In this document: one piece after another, positions 11,801 through 22,300 of the stretch
Layout: every line of letters starts with the position of its first letter
Position numbering within the stretch: the stretch's first letter is position 1
Source of the DNA: Gonium pectorale
Taxonomy: Eukaryota; Chlorophyta; Chlorophyceae; Chlamydomonadales; Volvocaceae
Length of the DNA stretch: 64,000 nucleotides
Reading direction: 5' to 3'
Assembly: GCA_001584585.1 (NCBI GenBank)
Contig: LSYV01000015.1
Span: 994,684 to 1,058,683 of the forward strand
Position numbers and translations under genes: made by a program
Notes under the pieces: model-generated
Told to the model about the DNA's origin: nothing
Databases searched by the model: none
What the model saw: the letters and a program-made list of their open reading frames with translations, nothing else

Positions 11801-12745
11801 GCCTCCTCAGCCACCTCGGACCCTGTCCCCCGTTGTTGACATGACTAGCAGGCTGCTCCATCCAAACTAACTGCAGTGGATAGATGTGTGCGGAAGTCTG
11901 GTGAACTTAACCGCTTTGAGGCCGCACCCGCCCACGGCGACTGAGCCTTGCTGTCGTGCTCCCCACTCCTGGGAATGTCATCCCCGCCCTGGTCCGGACG
12001 CCTGGCCAGTTACTCCACCCTAACGGTAGTAGTACAGCCCCGGTAGTTCAGCAGAACTGGACGGCACAAAAAAAAGTCGGCGGCAGCAAGGAAAGAACAC
12101 AGGGGGAACATGTGGGGTAGAAGCAAAGAACACAGGCAAGGGCGCGCTGCACACAACCCCCTCGATACCGTCGTGCTTGAGGAAAGGGGGAATGGGAAAG
12201 GGAAGCTGGGCAGTGTTAGCATGGGGGCGTCGAAGGGGGAGTACGGTGCACACGGAACCATGGGTTGAGGGCAGGTAGGGGGCAAAGTAACTTGAAGGTC
12301 TCGGCCGCCACACCTGTCGTTGTTTTGCGGAGCTGTCAGCGACACTGGCCGTGTGCGGACCGACAAGCGGTTCCTCACATTGCGGCCGAGCCGGAGAAAA
12401 CCCACGCAAAAAGGGGTTTACCGGCGGCACGCAAAAGCACCGTGGCAGTCAGTCAGGCGGGCGCAAAACAAGGGGGAAGGGGGGTAGCGGGGGGGGGGAG
12501 ATTGAAAGCGTGCTGGCATCAGGGAAGCACCACTGCCACCATGCTGGGGAGTGCGACGTGTTTGCGTGTGTGACCTGGTGGTGCTGGCGTTGCTTACCAG
12601 CCTAGAGTGAGTTGCGCGGCGGCCGGTACCCGTTTGTGCAAGGTGCTGCAACTGTCATCCTCTGCATAAGAGGGCTGACACACTGGTGAGGGCCCCGGTA
12701 AGGCTTTGCTAACCGAGTCTTTGCGACCGCGGAAGGGATGGGGCG
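11800..12745. other. Stretch between two convergent LINE ends
   Basis: No gene is supported. The region includes a purine-rich minisatellite-like tract with a run of G at about 12478-12500 (gggggaaggggggtagcgggg). Both neighbours point their 3' ends at it, so part of it is probably LINE 3' UTR. Confidence 0.4.
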
Positions 12746-13870
12746 GCGTGCTTACCAGGTTACAGGTTACACGTCCGTCAAAGCCGGGGGGCCATGGACG
12801 AAATACGAGTGGTGTGGTGGGGTAAAGGGTCATGATTGCCGTCTCTACCCCGCTTCAGCGCCTGGCGCCGAAGTATGGCGTGCCTAGTGTCCCAAATGGG
12901 CTGCCACCTCAGCAGGTGGGGCCTCCTTCATAATCGTAATCATGTCCCGGCGCCTGAACTGCAATGTGCCTTCAAATTGATCGCGAAGGTGCTCATAGCA
13001 CGGGCACTCGCAAAACACATGCAGCTCGTCCTCCATCGCCGTGGCATCACCGCACACCTTGCATGTCCGCTCGCACCTAGTCCGCCCGTTGGGGCGGTTG
13101 ACTTCTGTCTCCCAGCACCCCAACCGGAAGCGCGTGAGCGTCTGGTGCAGGCTAGGCGCCATTACAGCTGTGCCATGCACCGGATCACCCATCCAATGCA
13201 CGTACCGGCAAAGTTTAACCCCGGCCTCTCCGCAGGGGAACTCGCGGGGTGAACCATTCACGTGCGGCAACCGCCACCGCGCGTATAGCCTGTCCGCGTA
13301 CGAGCCCAAAATGTTCGAGATAGGTACAGTTAAGTTAGCAAAGTACGATGTCTGAGCGTTGGTCGCTAGTCCCTCGGGGGCCTTCACTCCAGCGTCAGCC
13401 AGAAACCGCAGTACACCAGCCGATCAACAGACGGCCACATCCTCCTCAATCGCCATCTTCAGGTCTGCTACGAAAGCTCGATGGCACAGCGTGCCCGGGC
13501 GTTCAGTGAGGCCGTTCCAAAAGCGCAAAACCAATTTAGCCCAACGGTACCGCAGCGGTCGTTGCGCTAACTCCCGGTACAATAGCGCATTGGTGGGACA
13601 TCGTGCCCCGACAACGGCTCGCATGTAGGCCCTCTGCTCCTCAACCATTGGGTTTGTCATAGCAATCTCGAGAGTCACGTTGATGAAGTCCGGGCCCCAA
13701 ACCTGGGCTCCATACGAGACCAGAAGAGGTCCAGGCGTAGCTTAGGCACATAGATCTTGTTCTCTCGACAAAGGTGAACTAGGGAATGCATTGCTCGCCT
13801 CCCAGCCTTGAGGAGCTCGACGGTGCGCCCGGTGAAGCGTCGCCCGGATCCATACGCTTGCCGAGCACCC
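12745..13870 (-). pseudogene. Degenerate LINE ORF2 C-terminal part, copy A2 (minus orientation)
   Basis: Read from 13870 downwards, this gives RFTGRTVELLKAGRRAMHSL, then SYGAQVWGPDF after a frame change, then REL..RPLRYRWAKLVLRFWN, a stop, and, in another frame from 13387, a long piece with the zinc-knuckle pattern CKVCGDATAMEDELHVFCEC. These are the regions downstream of the reverse transcriptase in algal L1-like LINEs. At least two frame breaks and in-frame stops show that it is dead. Its 3' end (ggctttgacggacgtgtaacctgtaacctg) matches copy A1, so the two copies lie tail to tail about 0.95 kb apart. Confidence 0.8.
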
Positions 13871-14500
13871 TTACCTGCTGGTTATGAAAAAAAGAGAAAT
13901 CATCACAGATAGAGGGAGCCCGCCTCTACGGCCATACACGCCCGAACGCGCGACGTTTCCAATAGGGCGGGCGGGTACAGAGCAAGACATGTGAACGTTC
14001 GTCCCGCGCCGTTATGGTCGGACGCTGGACCTAGGTGGCCGCGACCACTTCGTGTGTGGTGGCGCTTTTCAACCCTGGGTACTTATTTACGCGGGGGCGG
14101 CAGGGGATACCAGCTGGCCAGCTAAGATGTGGTTGCTTGTAGTAGGGCATAATGGGCCCAATCAAGGGACCGCAACGCACGCTTGCAGCCAACGGAAAGA
14201 GGACATCCATCCGCCCATCAAACCGGAGGGCCGCCGCAGTGATGCGTGTGAGCTCTGTGGCTGTGGCGGCCGTGCAACCTGCGTGTAGCAAGAGGCTGCA
14301 ACACCGACTACCGACGCCACCCGACGAGGAGTGCATGTGCGGAGGCTGCGCTGGAGCTTTTCATGAGGATGCCTACTAGGGCTGCTCCGTTTTGAAGCGG
14401 TAGGTCGGCCCATACCCGCGTCCTCACCAACGAATAGCTGGAGGTATCATTGTCTACACGATGATAGTCCTAGAAGGTCATCTTCCCCGCCCGTAGGTCC
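13870..14500. other. Gene-free stretch before H2B 3' end
   Basis: No coding region is supported. About 13895-13945 (atcatcacagatagaggg...cctctacggccatacac) resembles a stretch at about 18510-18555, which suggests a shared dispersed repeat. Confidence 0.35.
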
Positions 14501-14508
14501 TGAAAGGT

Positions 14509-14525
14509 GGTGTTAAAAAAACACC
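14509..14525 (-). terminator. Histone-type 3' stem-loop of H2B
   Basis: On the minus strand the sequence reads GGTGTT, a five-base T loop, then AACACC, about 50 bases past the H2B stop. The same stem follows H2A. This is the conserved 3' processing palindrome of algal replication-dependent histone genes, used in place of a poly(A) tail. Confidence 0.85.
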
Positions 14526-14574
14526 GGGTATGGGTTTCGGGCTGGAAGCCCCATGGATTGAGCTGGAGACAGTT

Positions 14575-15036
14575 TTAGGTGGAGGTGAACTTGGTGACGG
14601 CCTTGGTGCCCTCCGACACGGCGTGCTTGGCCAGCTCGCCCGGCAGCACCAGGCGCACGGCGGTCTGGATTTCGCGTGACGTGACGGTGGGCTTCTTGTT
14701 GTAGCGGGAGAGCTTGGAGGCCTCGGTGGCGACCTTCTCGAAGATGTCATTGATGAAGCTGTTCATAATGGACATGGCCTTGGAGCTGATGCCCGTGTCG
14801 GGGTGCACCTGCTTGAGGACCTTGTAGATGTACAGCTTGTACGTCTCGCTCTTGGCCGCTTTCTTGGCCTTCTTAGCCTTCTTGTCGCCGCCATCGCCGC
14901 CCTCGGCAGCGGGCTCCTTGGCGGCCTTCTTGGCAGGGGCCGCCTTCTCCGCCTTGGGCTTGGCCTCGGGCTTAGCCTCAGCCGGAGCGTCAGCGGCCGG
15001 GGCAGCGGCGGGCTTCTCGTCGTTCTTGGGCGCCAT
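14575..15036 (-). CDS. H2B: Histone H2B
   Basis: Intronless, 153 residues. H2B pairs with H2A in the nucleosome core. The N-terminal tail (about residues 1-62) is the long Lys/Ala/Pro type seen in green algae ([18 protein letters not shown]). The histone fold is essentially canonical: [60 protein letters not shown] and the end [11 protein letters not shown]. The ATG at 15036 fits the family start MAPK. A histone 3' stem-loop follows at 14509-14525. The gene is divergent from H2A, the usual arrangement for a shared S-phase promoter, but here a transposon-like insertion separates the two genes. Confidence 0.97.
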   Translation of the reverse strand: MAPKNDEKPAAAPAADAPAEAKPEAKPKAEKAAPAKKAAKEPAAEGGDGGDKKAKKAKKAAKSETYKLYIYKVLKQVHPDTGISSKAMSIMNSFINDIFEKVATEASKLSRYNKKPTVTSREIQTAVRLVLPGELAKHAVSEGTKAVTKFTST

Positions 15037-15258
15037 GGCGAAAGGACTTCGGGGAGGGCTGAGAAATTAAGATGAAGAGCGAAATGGATGTAGGATGTTA
15101 GGATGGAAATGGAAGGGAACGCAATGCTCTTTGTAGCGGTAGCTCTCCAATGCAGCGGCAACCCCGCTGACGCCGTGACCGCCACTCCAACCGCCGCTCG
15201 TCCCAACCGTGTCCCGCTGAGCCAACCGCCGAGCTCCGAGCCGCGCCAGAGGTCGGCA

Positions 15259-16188
15259 AACCCGGAGTTTTGGACTGCGGGTCCCCCGAGTTCCGGCCGT
15301 CCACACTAGGGGGGTCTGGGGGGTCTCCCCCCAGCCGGGGCCCCGGGGTCGGGAGCCCCCGGAAGAAATTTTGCGAAATTGGGGGGGCCAAAGACCCTTC
15401 CGAGGTGCGATTTAGACCAAATTTCCTCCAAAATATGTATTGGCACGTTATCTGCTGGTTTCCGGCGTGTTCCGGTCGCGAAAATGGCCCGCCATTGCAG
15501 CCCGAAAGGCATTCCCGGGGGATTTCAGGGGTCTGGGGCGCAGCCCCAGAAGAATTTTTGGAATTTTAGTCTCTACGAGAGGGGTTGCACCTCCCGGCGG
15601 GCGAAAATCGCATGCGGAAAGGGGTCAATTGACCGCGTTGACCGCAGCCATGCCGCGTTTCCGNNNNNNNNNNNNNNNNNNNNNNNNNNNNNNNNNNNNN
15701 NNNNNNNNNNNNNNNNNNNNNNNNNNNNNNNNNNNNNNNNNNNNNNNNNNNNNNNNNNNNNNNNNNNNNNNNNNNNNNNNNNNAACCCGGAGTTTTGGAC
15801 TGCGGGTCCCCCGAGTTCCGGCCGTCCACACTAGGGGGGTCTGGGGGGTCTCCCCCCAGCCGGGGCCCCGGGGTCGGGAGCCCCCGGAAGAAATTTTGCG
15901 AAATTGGGGGGGCCAAAGACCCTTCCGAGGTGCGATTTAGACCAAATTTCCTCCAAAATATGTATTGGCACGTTATCTGCTGGTTTCCGGCGTGTTCCGG
16001 TCGCGAAAATGGCCCGCCATTGCAGCCCGAAAGGCATTCCCGGGGGATTTCAGGGGTCTGGGGCGCAGCCCCAGAAGAATTTTTGGAATTTTAGTCTCTA
16101 CGAGAGGGGTTGCACCTCCCGGCGGGCGAAAATCGCATGCGGAAAGGGGTCAATTGACCGCGTTGACCGCAGCCATGCCGCGTTTCCG
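15259..16188. repeat. 405 bp direct duplication flanking an N gap (probable assembly artefact)
   Basis: Bases 15259-15663 recur as 15784-16188, both 405 bases long and apparently identical. One copy ends exactly where the N run starts and the other begins exactly where it ends. This is the pattern of two contig ends that overlap but were scaffolded instead of merged. Confidence 0.85.
15664..15783. other. Assembly gap (120 N)
   Basis: Run of N inside the hAT-like element. The flanking sequence is duplicated, so the real gap may be absent or negative in length. Confidence 0.99.
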
Positions 16189-16312
16189 TACGTCGGGACC
16201 CGCAGCCGTGGGCTTTTGGGGGGTTTTGGATGCGGGTCCTACGGATGGACCCGCAGGACCCGCAGGGATTGCCGACCTCTGAGCCGCGCCAGGGGCCATT
16301 TAATCTTCAATG

Positions 16313-16329
16313 GTTATTGGTCCAATAAC
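16313..16329. promoter_or_regulatory. Inverted CCAAT pair upstream of H2A
   Basis: GTTATTGG and CCAATAAC form a perfect 8-base inverted repeat around one T, about 75 bases upstream of the H2A start. This leaves a CCAAT box on each strand, a typical element of histone promoters. It survives intact on the H2A side of the transposon insertion. Confidence 0.6.
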
Positions 16330-16399
16330 GGTTGTATACGATAGTAAGCAGCAAACCTTCACTTGCTTCTCCAACACACTCGCAACAAACGTCGACACC

Positions 16400-16798
16400 A
16401 TGGCTGGTCGCGGCAAGGGCAAAACCGCTGGCAAGAAGGCCGTGAGCCGCAGCTCTAAGGCTGGCCTGCAGTTCCCCGTGGGCCGCATTGCTCGTTACCT
16501 CAAGAAGGGCAAGTACGCGGAGCGCATCGGCGCCGGCGCGCCCGTGTACCTGGCCGCTGTGCTCGAGTAACTCACCGCCGAGGTGCTGGAGCTGGCGGGC
16601 AACGCTGCCCGCGACAACAAGAAGAACCGCATCGTGCCGCGCCACATCCAGCTGGCCATCCGCAACGACGAGGAGCTGGGCAAGCTGCTGGGCGAGGTGA
16701 CCATCGCCTCGGGCGGCGTGCTGCCCAACATCCACGCCGTGCTGCTGCCCAAGAAGTCCAAGGGTGGCAAGGCCGAGGACGGCTCGGCCGCCGTATAA
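16400..16798 (+). pseudogene. H2A: Histone H2A with a premature stop at codon 57
   Basis: The frame starts [20 protein letters not shown] and runs through the H2A fold start ([19 protein letters not shown]) to AAVLE. There TAA (16568-16570) stands where the family has the invariant Tyr of VLEYLTAEV (normally TAC or TAT). After the stop the same frame continues without damage: [52 protein letters not shown], to a TAA at 16796-16798. Only one base separates it from an intact 132-residue H2A, and codon use remains strongly GC-biased. This is therefore either a very young pseudogene or a base-call error. The histone 3' stem-loop is intact. A 56-residue product would lack most of the histone fold. 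H2A genes are usually multicopy in these algae, so loss of one copy could be tolerated. Confidence 0.93.
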
Positions 16799-16840
16799 AG
16801 GCGGAAGGAAGCGAGGGCACTGCCTCAAGGAACATAACCC

Positions 16841-16856
16841 GGTGTTTTTCAACACC
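16841..16856 (+). terminator. Histone-type 3' stem-loop of H2A
   Basis: GGTGTT, the loop TTTC, then AACACC, 42 bases past the H2A terminal stop. The stem is the same as in the neighbouring H2B gene. Confidence 0.87.
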
Positions 16857-17479
16857 ATCTCTACACCTCGAAATACCCCGAGGACTGCGTTGGTTGTCTA
16901 CATCGGCTAATCGAAATGCTGTTGGCCTGGTACGGAGCGGGATAGCGGCATGCGGACTGACATGCCCGCTCTCCTGCTCCCACCCCACTCCTTTCGTCTT
17001 TGGGCAACTTCGGTTGGGCGTGGACCACGGATTAGTGAAGGGGGAAACACGACTGGCCGCATTTTTTCATCGCATTTCTTGGAAAAAAAACGATAACCAG
17101 AAACGGGGAAGGCAGCCTCTTGGGTTAGCAGTGTGGAGTGCGGGTGGGTGCGGAGTGGGTACTGAGGACCACGGACTGGCAAACGGGGATCACTGATCAC
17201 TCCTGGATGCGATCTGAGTGCATTCGTATGTGCAATACTTCAGGCTGGCAGCTCCCACATGGAGGTCTTCGTGCCACGAAGGGGACGACAACGGAGCTCA
17301 ACTGCGACAGCAGCCAGGAGATGCAGTCCTTACGAGGGAGGCTGTTGGAAATTGGCGGGGGAAATGAGGCAGCCATATCGGATCATCAGTTCTCTCGGGA
17401 TCTTTCCGTGGTTCTTATGCGGCTTGCACCCAGATAAAGGCACGTACGGCTGGTTTGTACTACATGCATTGCAACCAGG

Positions 17480-18060
17480 GCCCACTTCAGCCATGTGCTA
17501 TGCACCGCTGCAGGAAGTCGAGGACGCCCTGTCTGGTGCGGAGCGCTGCGCTTCCAAGTTATACAAGTTGCATGTGGATCTTTGGGACGGAAGGCCCGAT
17601 GCCGTCCACTCTGTTGGCGAAAAAGCGGCGCGGCTCGTAAGCAAGCCCCTGCCTTTGGGGCCGATCGTAACCTCGTTTCGAAAAGCCCTAATGGTGGGGT
17701 GGAAGTGCGAGCAGTTAGATGTGCAGCCCAAGTCCTACAATTTGTCCTACCTATGCGAGGGGATGCAGCCTGCCGAAGTATATGCATCGGATGCGGCTAC
17801 CGTTCAGGGATGGGGCCGCTGTCTCCTGGCTGCCGCATGCGAATGCATACATGCTTGTTGCTGCTCATCAGAAGCTAATGCGCTTCAGAATGTGCTGTTG
17901 GCCTATGGCTGCTAATGGAGCCTGCAGGCGGCCGCGGCATGAGCGCATGTGTAGGCTGTGCAATGCCGGAGAGGTGAAGAGGAGCAGCACGTGTTGATGG
18001 GATGTCCTGCACAAATATACACCGTGCAGGGATGAGGCCCAGATCCCTGAAATCAGAAAC
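17480..18060 (+). pseudogene. Degenerate LINE 3' fragment, family B copy 1
   Basis: Plus-strand peptides VEDALSGAERCASKLYKLHV, DLWDGRPDAVHSVGEKAARL and SKPLPLGPIVTSFRKALMVG match the LINE at 31.3-31.9 kb almost residue for residue. HERMCRLCNAGEV at about 17.94 kb then corresponds to the zinc knuckle there (HERVCGLCDTGEV). Frame breaks occur between these blocks and the reverse transcriptase is absent. It is a 5'-truncated, dead copy. Confidence 0.8.
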
Positions 18061-18499
18061 ATATTACAGGCTGGGCTGCAGGCCACACGAGCCGATTGGC
18101 ACCCGACCCGCCATATCAGAGTGGGCGAAACACCCGTTGTCTTAGCCGTGAGGCCCAGAACACGAAACACCTCTGTGCTACGCAACAGTTACGGTTCAAC
18201 TGTAACTGGCTCAACCCGTTTTTGAACACCGCAAGAGCGGCGCACTGCAAAAGCGGCACATGGTGTCCTGTGGCGGGCTAGTTATTACAAGGAGCAGGGA
18301 CATCTCGGCGCCGTATCCATGCGGCCGTTTGCCGGCGTGGACATATGGCGGTTGCAAGCCGTACGGGCCCGGTATGGATGCAAAGGGGAATAGGGGCCAA
18401 GCACGCGTTTTCCTGTGCCACGGGAATAAACATAGTACTGAAAGTGCGCAGCTGTACGGGCGGCAGCAATATAGGCAGCGTCCCGCAAGGCGCACAAGG

Positions 18500-19009
18500 A
18501 CGCGGCGAATCACCACAAACGGGGAAGGCAACCTCTACGGACATACACATCCGCTCCAGCAGGGTGCCGAGTACAGGGCATGGCGGGCGAAGTCGACGAG
18601 CAGATGGGCCCTCCCGTTGTGTGCCACCGGCCACTTGCATTGTCGCAAGGTGTGCCGATGAGCCCTTGCAGCATTGTGCATTCGCCGCGGTTGTGGACCG
18701 CGTCCTTTAAGGGAACAAAGGTCGTGCAGTGAACACACGCGTGCCAGCGTTGCGCCAAGCCGAGTGCCATGACGGTGCGCCCGCATGCAAGGCGAGCGTC
18801 AATCCAGCAAGCAACTGCCCTGCAAACGCTATGTACTCCGCTTCCGTGCTTAAGGAGGCGGTCGCCAGCACGACCGTTTCAGCGTCTGAAAAAAGAGAAA
18901 CCTGCACAGTTCTGAGACGCATTAGCTTCTGATATGCAGCAACGTGTATGAGCGCTATCTCATGCGGCATCCAGGAGACAGCGGCCCCATCCTTGAATGG
19001 TAGGCCCAT
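18500..19009 (-). pseudogene. Copia-type RNase H remnant joined to a LINE family B piece
   Basis: On the minus strand, 19009-18911 encodes MGLPFKDGAAVSWMPHEIAL ... YQKLMRL, which matches the LINE B segment GLPLKDGAAVSWLPHAIA at 31.69 kb. In the same frame it runs straight into SLSTEAEYIAFAGQL, the conserved core of Ty1/Copia RNase H. Downstream (18.7-18.5 kb) weak matches to the rest of the Copia RNase H (a DN motif, then a LVDFARHAL-like piece) appear in shifted frames. No LTRs, integrase or reverse transcriptase of a Copia element are seen nearby. The join could be a nested insertion or an RNA-template switch. Confidence 0.6.
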
Positions 19010-19387
19010 TCAATGCCGGTCGGTGACCATCAGTTTTGCTCGGGTTCGGCTGTCCGGGCTCGCCGGTTTTTCCGCGGCTTGCATTTAGGTGAAGAGGCAC
19101 ACGTCTGGCTTGCGCTATAGGTATGGGACTTGGCTTGTGCGCACGGCCTTGCCTTGTGCTGCCTTGTGCGTTACTGTACGGCGAGTAGGGCTGTCCTAAC
19201 TTAGACGGGGACCGCAGCCCTGCAGCACTAGGGAAGACTATGATATAATAAGGAGATTTAAGATGTGAGGCGAGAGCGCTACGGCGTACGACATGCCTGA
19301 TGTTGGCAGATGTGGGGTCTATCCACTGAAAGGTCTATCCACTTCAGGCGCAATGGTGAAGTGATGTAGGTCTTTGACTGTGCAAAC
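19010..19387. other. Spacer upstream of the MYND gene
   Basis: No gene is supported. The part close to 19387 should contain the promoter of the MYND-domain gene. An AT-rich word (tatgatataataaggag) occurs near 19240, about 150 bases upstream of the start codon. Confidence 0.4.
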
Positions 19388-22300
19388 ATGTCCGCTGGGC
19401 GGGATATCGCCGCCACTCTTCGGCAATACATCACTAGCTCCGATCGACTGTTAGCTGCACACACAGGGGCCGTTGAGCTCTCCGACTCGCAAAGATTCGA
19501 GCGCTTTGCCGCTCACGCACACGCACGGGAGGGGCTCGAGCGCGCTTGGGCAGAACTTGATTCTCAGGCTCGTTTGTCGACAAGCCTGCCGATTGTCAGC
19601 TCATGGCTGCGAGCATACGAGGAGCTCGGAGTTGTGCCTTGGCTTAAGGCACGCCTGGACCTGCTGGCCGCTAGGGCGCAGGTCGTGGTTCGCAAGGCGA
19701 CGACTAGGGAACAGAGATACAACGCGATCTCTTTGCTGGGCGTGTTCGTCGAAGGCCCGCTCATTCTGCTAGACACGGCGCCCCAACTCGTGACATTGAG
19801 CCTGACCTACGGCGCGGCGCAGGCAACGAAGCTGGCGGTGAGCAATAGGGGGGGCAGGGCCGCGCGGGGCAGTCACTATGTAGGGCGGATTGGGCGAAGG
19901 GCAGGGCAAAACCGGAGGCTGTAGGCTGACATCCGTCGGCGACCGTATGCTTAAGATTCAGTGCCAGTGCCAACCAACGAAGTCCCTCCCTTACATCGGA
20001 GGCTTCCGTCAAGCGAATGTTCCCTAACTCCCCTCTCGGCCCCAGGAACGGATTTTCGAGCCTGTCTTCGTGTCCGCGGCCGCCTCCGCCCTGTCAGCGC
20101 TGCGAAAGTACGCCACCTTCGCCGCCGTTCCCGCCAACCTGGCAGCTTCCCGCATATCCTGCGGGGATGGTTCCAACTGCCCCTGCATGTCAAACGCGGC
20201 TGCCAACAGCGCCAGCCTCGCTGCGCTCGCAGGCTGCAAGTACCTCCGCTTCTGTGCGCAACACCTGCACTCGCGCGTCCAGCAACATATGTCCGGCGAG
20301 CCCGGTCCGCCCCACGGCCCGCTGCTCCGCGCGCTGCGCGACAGCAGACTGGCCGGCGCGGCTGCGGCCGCCTTAGTAGATGCGCCTGATCTCCAGGACC
20401 CAGACGTGCGGCCGAGGCTGGCCTTCAACTTGCACCACGCAGCCAAGGATGCCGCGCAGGCGCTGTTCCACTTGCACATCAGCCGAGAGGCGCTGGCGCA
20501 GGCGGCTGCGGGCGCGGGCGCGGGTGCGCCCGCGCCGCCGGCGCCGTCGTCGCAACCCGCTTCCGCACAAGCGCAGGCAACAGCTGCGGCGACGGCGGCC
20601 GGGCCGGAGCTGGCATCGCAAGCGCAGGCATTGGTGGAGGCGTTAGGAGACCCCGATGTTTTGCGGCTACAGGAGGCCATGCTGGAGCGCCTGTTCGCCC
20701 ACGCAGCGGTCGGTGACGGCGGCGGCTGGTGGCTGGCGCGCATGGAGGCGAGCCGCGGGCTGCTGGCCCTGCAGGACCCCCTCATCGTGGGTCAGGACAC
20801 ACCGGCTGCGGCGCCGTGGCTCGAGGATGACCACTGCAACGTGCTGTACGGCAGCCTGCTGGTGTGGAGGTCGGGAGCGGGTGCGGCGGCAGCGGGCCAG
20901 CCGCCGCCGCAGCGCGTGGCGGCGCTGACGGCTCGCGCGGGCGAGGCGGTGCTCCGGTTATGCACTGGCTCGGGGCTGGGCGGGCGCGGCTACACGCCCG
21001 CGCCGCAGTGGCAGCTCGCAAAGACCAAGGTGCGGAGGGGAGTTGCGCGCGGGCTCTGCATTTGTCGAACGGCCGCACACGGCGAGCATAAGCGCCGAGC
21101 GGATCTGGCGTTCTTACGGACACCGCCCATGGCACATGGCCCTCCATGAGGTTCCTTGCGTTTCGACTCTGCCGGCATGCTGCCGCCCTCGCATTCGCAT
21201 TCCACAGCATGGTCGCCGCGCTCCCTGCCTCCGCCGACGCCAACGCCGTGACGAACAGCTCTGCCACCGCCCTCCACCTCAGGAGCTGATGGCTGCGTTC
21301 GACCTGCAACCGCTTGCTCAAAAGCTGCCGCCGGCGCAGGCTCGCGCGCTGGCGGCCGACTGCATGGCTGCGACCGCGTGGGGCCTGGCGCTTGTCTCGC
21401 ACGCGCTGGCGGCTGAGGAGCGCGGCGAGGGCGGCGTCACCGCGGTGCAGCGCCCGGGGCCACCACGCAGCAACCTGGAGATGCTGGTAGGGGCGGTCCG
21501 GCCGCGCGAGTTTGACTTGGGGAGAGGATGGAAGCAAGAGGACTAGAAGTGGGCTGGCGATGGGGCGGGTAAGCGTGAGTGGGTGGGCGCTTTGGCGCGC
21601 CTCGGGTAAGGATGGTGGGGAGAGGTGACACGGTGTGGGCAAACGGTGGGAAAGTTGGACGGGAGAGGGCGGGTCGCGGTAACGTTGAGCCCCAAGGGTG
21701 CGCCCGGGACTCTTGCACCGCCGGTGCACCTGCCTGGTGCGGCGCGGCAGGGTTGTGTGGGCGAGGTGCGGGATGCTTGGTGCCATGCGCGTTTGTCGAG
21801 GTGCTGATCCTTGCAAGGCGGGGGAGGGTGTGGCGAATCGCGCGGCACATGCCGCCGGTCACGCGCCCCACTCTTGTGCCTGTGGCCGGCAACCGGGAGC
21901 CGCGTGGCTGGGAGCGGCTGCGTGCCGCGGGTGGGGTTTTATCAACATTCTCCCAGGTATGCCCCTTTTGCTGCCGACAGGGGCAAGGCGGGGGCAGGGC
22001 CTTCACGGTCACGACACCCCAACCCCGCTCCCACATGCAGGCGCAACCGACCGACCGGTGGTGGGCCGCAAACCAACTGTTGAAGGGCCTGCTCATGACG
22101 ATGTCGGCATGCGGTAAGGCAGCGGCTCGGCAAAGGCGGCAGCGTGGCCACACCTCCCGCCGGCGCCGGGTCGAGTCCTGTACGCTAATGGGCACTCACC
22201 CTTACGGCCCGGGTCCCGACTGCCCGGGCCGCTGTTGTCCTTGGCTGCGGTACAGGAGCGTCGGACCACATAGGTATTTCACATACACATGGTTTGGCCT

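Larger units (their letters stand above)
15238..16290. mobile_element. Small non-autonomous hAT-like element with target-site duplication, between H2B and H2A
   Basis: The left end CAGAGGTCGGCAA (15247-15259) and the right end TTGCCGACCTCTG (16269-16281) are perfect inverted repeats. They are flanked by the 8-base direct repeat AGCCGCGC (15239-15246 and 16282-16289). Terminal repeats beginning CAGNG with an 8-base duplication are the hallmark of the hAT superfamily. An alternative parse gives a 12-base repeat with a 10-base duplication (GAGCCGCGCC), which would fit a Mutator-like element instead. There is no transposase, so the element is non-autonomous. As assembled it spans about 1.03 kb including 120 N, but its interior is duplicated around the gap; without that artefact it would be about 0.5 kb. 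It lies in the H2A/H2B intergenic region. Confidence 0.8.

Noticed and set aside
12020..12430. Open frames of 130 or more residues on the minus strand between the LINE ends
   Set aside because: Pro/Ser/Cys-rich, no domain, poor codon bias; they arise from the GC-rich, G-run sequence.
15246..16289. Reading the 405-base duplication as a biological tandem repeat or CRISPR-like array
   Set aside because: Exact coincidence of the copy edges with the N run fits an assembly overlap; CRISPR arrays are not expected in algal nuclear DNA and no short spaced repeats exist.
21437..22195. 252-residue minus-strand frame inside the MYND gene
   Set aside because: It overlaps introns and exons of a well-supported plus-strand gene and is a low-complexity shadow.
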